A DNA stretch of 49,152 nt from Tannerella sp. (GTDB lineage: Bacteria > Bacteroidota > Bacteroidia > Bacteroidales > Tannerellaceae). The stretch covers positions 1 to 49,152 of the forward strand of contig JAISTS010000010.1 of assembly GCA_031272455.1 (NCBI GenBank), in the 5' to 3' direction. The notes below the pieces were generated by a model, which made no database searches, was not told the origin of the DNA, and worked only from the letters and a program-made list of their open reading frames with translations. Position numbers and translations under genes: made by a program. This document shows, one piece after another, positions 45,778 to 49,152 of this stretch. Positions within the stretch are counted from its first letter, which is position 1. Every line of letters starts with the position of its first letter.

Positions 45778-48700
45778 TTATTTCACAATCGCCTTAACTG
45801 TATCTTCGCCTGCGATAGCTACTACAACTACTCCTGCGGGAGCTGAAAGTGTAGCGTTGTCTGACGTCAATACCGTATTAGCTACAGTCTGACCGAGGAT
45901 ATTGCTCAGGACAACTTTCTTGCCGGCTGCGTTCAGGATCGTTACCGTGCCTTTGCCGCCGATAACTGTTACCTGTGCTGCTGCGACTTCGTCGATTGCC
46001 GTTGCTTCACCTGTCTTGGGTTCGACATTGAACAGCTCAGCTTCGAGGATTGCGCTCTCGTAAGCGCCACGGCTGATTACTGCTACATCGTTGTGAATCT
46101 TCACCCAGCCACCCTTCATCGGGGCGATCATACGTCCGCTGAATACATCGCGGTCGGTTGTCTCGCTCTCGATAAAGAAGTCGAGCGGGTTGTTGGTTGA
46201 CTTGCCGTCTGCCGTCATCTGACGATATACATAGCGGAACGAGAATACTTCGTCCTTATGCAGGTTGTTGCCAAGATATTTCTTATCCGATTCGGGTATA
46301 TCTTCCTGCAGAGCTGCATAATTGAAGTGCTTGTTACCTTCCTTGTCAACCAAGGTTACGTAGTTGTCGCCAAATTCTTTTCCGTTAAGGATATAGAGCG
46401 TATCTCCGATATGGACTGCCGGTGTGAATATCAGGCGATCCCAGTTTTCGTAGATATAGTCTGCACCGCCGTTCGGACGTACAGCCGAGTTGTTCTGGAC
46501 ATTGCTCTCGTCAACGCGAGCCGAGTCGGTTGCATTGCGCAGGAACCAGCCGTAAACATAGCCCGGAATTTCAACGTCAACACCTTCGCCGCAAACACCG
46601 CAGTTAACGGTCTTCGCTTCTTCGATTGTGGGACGCAGAACGAGCAGATACTGCGGTTTGATGCGACCTGTGCCACGATTGACGTACGCCGTGTCAACAT
46701 AAATATTGTAGTTGTGCGTCAGGTGGTGGTGATAAACTGCCGGGTCTTCGCCGAGAAGGCTTGCGCAGGTTATGCGGTTTTCGCTGCCCAGATAGTGGAT
46801 ATCCTTGGCATAGCCCGGGATGTACGAGTGCGGTCCCATCTGGTCTTCAAACAGGTAGTCAACTCCACGGAAGCCTTCCGTGTTGGCGCCTGCCGGGTTG
46901 AGCGAGCGATAGAAGCGTCCGGTCGTCAGAGCGGGTCCGGCTATCGGGGTGTCTTCGCTTTCGGGGCTTGCAATCTCGATGTCGCGATAGAGCGGCTCGG
47001 AGATTTTCTCCAGTGCGAAGGCGTCAACAGCCGTTGTCAGCTGCTTCGGCGATGCTTTCAGATAGAGGTTCTTCTGGTCAACTATTCCGAGAATAGCGCC
47101 GAAGTACGTATCGGTGATCTGTCCGTGGCTCCAGTCGTATGCTTTCAGCGTATCGGTCAGGATCTCGTTGAATGTCTGGTTGTAGAAGTGGAAGTCCGAA
47201 TTTTTGATACGGTCGATCAGCGAATAGTAGGGCTGACCGCTTGTACCCAGATTCTTAGCCACCGTAGCCGTCGGAGCGATAAGGAAGTTGTCGCCCTTGT
47301 CGTAGGTATAGCGCAGGTAGAAGTTACCCTTGCCAAGCTGACGTTTTGCAGCCGTCTCAGAGTCGGTGTATCCGTAGCGCTGGTTCTCACCTATTACTAC
47401 TATGTTGGTGTTCTGATAGTAGTTGTAGTAGTCGTTAACTACGAGGTGATAGTAACCGCGTGTCAGGGTAGCGATCGGGTCGGTCTTCTCGAAGCTGGCA
47501 ATGATCGATTTCGTCTTGCCTGCATAACCGATACCGTAGTATTCCCATGCTTTCTTGTCGCCTACATATTTGCGCAGCGAGTCGGAAATGAGGAACTCAA
47601 AGTATGTCTTGTGCGAATCGGTCTTCGTCTGGTCAACTAAATAGATAGTCGTGTCAGTCGGAGTCTTCGTATCCTGCGAGCTCTTGAAGCCGATATAGTA
47701 GTCGTCGCTGTAAGCGTTCCACCAGTGCAGCGAGTATGCATACCAGTTCAGAGTGTCGGGATGGATATATTTGTAACCTACAAACGGGTTGTTACGATAA
47801 ACCGAATCCTTGATAGCTACAAAGCTGGTGTAGTCGGCGCTCTGCTCAATCGCACCCGAGTGAACAGGATCGTTAAACGTGCTGAACGGCTGACCTTGGT
47901 GCCAGTATTCTACGCGACCGCCAATCGGCATCGGTTTCTTGTAGATCTGTACGTATTTGATCGAGACATCTTCAAATTCACGGTTGATAGCGTGAACGCG
48001 CGAGATGTCGGATGTCGTATTTATCTTCTGTACTAACCAGTGGTACGACGGTGTCTCCAGCGGGTTCTCGTGCTTCTGCGTCGGGTCAACCCAGCGCGGA
48101 GCCTGATCGCCTGCATCAATGGGAACAGTCAGATAGTAGTCAACCAACTCACCTTTGCGAGCGCCCGATACGTATTTCTCCGGACCCTGCTTACGGATAA
48201 GGTAAAGGTCGGTCGGTACCGTCGTGCGCGAGTCGTCTGTTACGTCGCAAGTGTTGTTGTTGAAGTTGATGCGCGTATATGACGGACGGTCGGCAACAGT
48301 GATAAGACGCTTGTTGGCATCCAATGTCTGTGCGCGTACAATCAGGTAATCCCAAATCGTGTCGTTATACAGCGGGTTCAATACGCCGCCATCATAAATT
48401 CCGTACAGATTATTTGCTGCATTCGGATCTTTGATAGTTCCATCGAGGAAGTATTGGTTAGGCGATACGTGCTTAACCTGATAAGCGTTGATAATCAAGC
48501 TGTCTTCGGTCGGATAGTAAACGAAACGGAACTTAGCGTAATCGCTTTCTTTGCCGTCGGTCGTCAATCCGAGTTTCAGGTATTTGTTACCCAGCTCGTT
48601 ATAATAGTTTTCACCATCGTCGCCCGGTTCCAGAACGCGAACGTACTGTTTCTTTTCTACAGCTGTGATACCGAGGTATGTACCGATACCCGAGCCGTAT

Positions 48701-49152
48701 TCTTTCGTAGCCTGCAGCGTGTAGTCCGTAAACGGATTGCTGAATTCGTCTGTCGGCAGATAGTCGGGATCGAAATACAGTTTAACCGTACCGTCCTTAT
48801 CCTGTGCGCCGAATTTCGAGTTGAAATCGTCTTTGTTCAGCACAACCGGAGCAGTCGATATTAATGTAAAGCGAAGCAGGTTGCTTTCATAAAAATCAGA
48901 ACCCGGCACGAGGTCATTACCGTGTACGAGTACTAATTTAACAACATAATTTCCATTCGCATCTTTCTGATAGTTACCAAGACCAGGAGGAGCAGTATAA
49001 CCACTAGCCTGACTAGCATCATCTGCAACTGCCAGAGTCAGCCAGATGTCGTCGCCCACCTGCGATGCCAGATACACTGATGTATCAAACGTGGTGTAGT
49101 GCGCAAACGAGAATGTCCACCAAGCTTTATCGCCGCCCGGGACAAATGCATC
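45778..49152 (-). CDS. Large secreted protein with DUF6383-type C-terminal domain, 2 of 2 (partial)
   Basis: This open frame runs to the window edge, so the N-terminus and signal peptide are outside; the GTG at 49077 is not the real start, because coding sequence continues upstream (ending at the edge as DAFVPGGDKAWW). The visible 1,124 residues are beta-rich and share blocks with the neighbouring gene: VDTAYVNRGTGRIKPQYLLV, FFIESETTDRDV and a final domain (GTVTILNAAGKKVVLSNIL to AIVK) nearly identical in pattern to gene 1. Same inferred role: exported protein with a type IX-like C-terminal sorting domain. The two genes are probably tandem duplicates. The function of the body is unknown. Confidence 0.85.
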   Translation of the reverse strand, partial: DAFVPGGDKAWWTFSFAHYTTFDTSVYLASQVGDDIWLTLAVADDASQASGYTAPPGLGNYQKDANGNYVVKLVLVHGNDLVPGSDFYESNLLRFTLISTAPVVLNKDDFNSKFGAQDKDGTVKLYFDPDYLPTDEFSNPFTDYTLQATKEYGSGIGTYLGITAVEKKQYVRVLEPGDDGENYYNELGNKYLKLGLTTDGKESDYAKFRFVYYPTEDSLIINAYQVKHVSPNQYFLDGTIKDPNAANNLYGIYDGGVLNPLYNDTIWDYLIVRAQTLDANKRLITVADRPSYTRINFNNNTCDVTDDSRTTVPTDLYLIRKQGPEKYVSGARKGELVDYYLTVPIDAGDQAPRWVDPTQKHENPLETPSYHWLVQKINTTSDISRVHAINREFEDVSIKYVQIYKKPMPIGGRVEYWHQGQPFSTFNDPVHSGAIEQSADYTSFVAIKDSVYRNNPFVGYKYIHPDTLNWYAYSLHWWNAYSDDYYIGFKSSQDTKTPTDTTIYLVDQTKTDSHKTYFEFLISDSLRKYVGDKKAWEYYGIGYAGKTKSIIASFEKTDPIATLTRGYYHLVVNDYYNYYQNTNIVVIGENQRYGYTDSETAAKRQLGKGNFYLRYTYDKGDNFLIAPTATVAKNLGTSGQPYYSLIDRIKNSDFHFYNQTFNEILTDTLKAYDWSHGQITDTYFGAILGIVDQKNLYLKASPKQLTTAVDAFALEKISEPLYRDIEIASPESEDTPIAGPALTTGRFYRSLNPAGANTEGFRGVDYLFEDQMGPHSYIPGYAKDIHYLGSENRITCASLLGEDPAVYHHHLTHNYNIYVDTAYVNRGTGRIKPQYLLVLRPTIEEAKTVNCGVCGEGVDVEIPGYVYGWFLRNATDSARVDESNVQNNSAVRPNGGADYIYENWDRLIFTPAVHIGDTLYILNGKEFGDNYVTLVDKEGNKHFNYAALQEDIPESDKKYLGNNLHKDEVFSFRYVYRQMTADGKSTNNPLDFFIESETTDRDVFSGRMIAPMKGGWVKIHNDVAVISRGAYESAILEAELFNVEPKTGEATAIDEVAAAQVTVIGGKGTVTILNAAGKKVVLSNILGQTVANTVLTSDNATLSAPAGVVVVAIAGEDTVKAIVK

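Noticed and set aside
46258-47640. Long plus-strand open frame of about 460 codons opposite the second DUF6383 gene
   Set aside because: The opposite strand has clear repeat and DUF6383 features; the plus-strand translation shows no domain and looks like a shadow.
1-49152. tRNA or rRNA genes
   Set aside because: No cloverleaf-like or ribosomal RNA-like segment was recognised by eye; a covariance-model scan would settle it.

Overview
The window comes from a member of the Bacteroidales, most likely a Tannerellaceae/Dysgonomonadaceae-type relative. The evidence is the gene families (SecA of about 1,150 aa, and the domains I recognise as DUF4837, DUF4105, DUF6786, DUF6383 and DUF4172), the tandem MacB-type permeases, and promoters of the Bacteroidetes type (TTTG, about 20 bp, TAnnTTTG). 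These names come from family memory, not from a search. No tRNA, rRNA, CRISPR array or complete insertion sequence was seen.

Layout. 3-6425 (minus) is a compact carbohydrate cluster: FucP-type sugar/H+ symporter, GH172-type (DUF2961) enzyme, GH116-type glycosidase and a DUF6786 lipoprotein, with no SusC/SusD pair. 6566-12875 (minus) holds secA, an alkaline-phosphatase-superfamily protein whose active site appears lost, and a DUF4105 membrane protein. 13056-22547 (plus) holds coaX, an outer-membrane barrel protein, a TPR protein, lptC, a PpiD-like periplasmic foldase, rlmN, a DUF4837 lipoprotein and pdxA, largely envelope-biogenesis and cofactor genes. 22569-25531 (plus) is a nearly gapless four-gene cassette (cytidylyltransferase, short-chain reductase, CDP-alcohol phosphotransferase, acyltransferase) that looks like a lipid head-group pathway with no product I can name. 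It is the best candidate here for an undescribed system.

25645-26760 (minus) is a Fic-family AMPylator-like gene with an unusual palindromic promoter and a palindromic mini-element inside its coding sequence. 27117-37048 (plus) is a tripartite export operon (TolC, HlyD-type adaptor, three MacB-type permeases) that lacks its ATPase gene. 37049-37488 is a spacer with short tandem repeats and a frameshifted antitoxin-like remnant. 37473-39129 (minus) is slyD-aroC. 39247-39889 (plus) is a PIN-domain toxin-like gene with a small overlapping partner. 39883-41426 (minus) is a MalY/PatB-type PLP enzyme preceded by a small coiled-coil membrane protein.

41569-49152 (minus) carries two very large paralogous secreted proteins ending in the same DUF6383-type C-terminal domain; the second runs off the window edge. 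An intrinsic terminator follows the first. Likely functional units are the carbohydrate cluster, the envelope-biogenesis run, the lipid cassette and the efflux operon.
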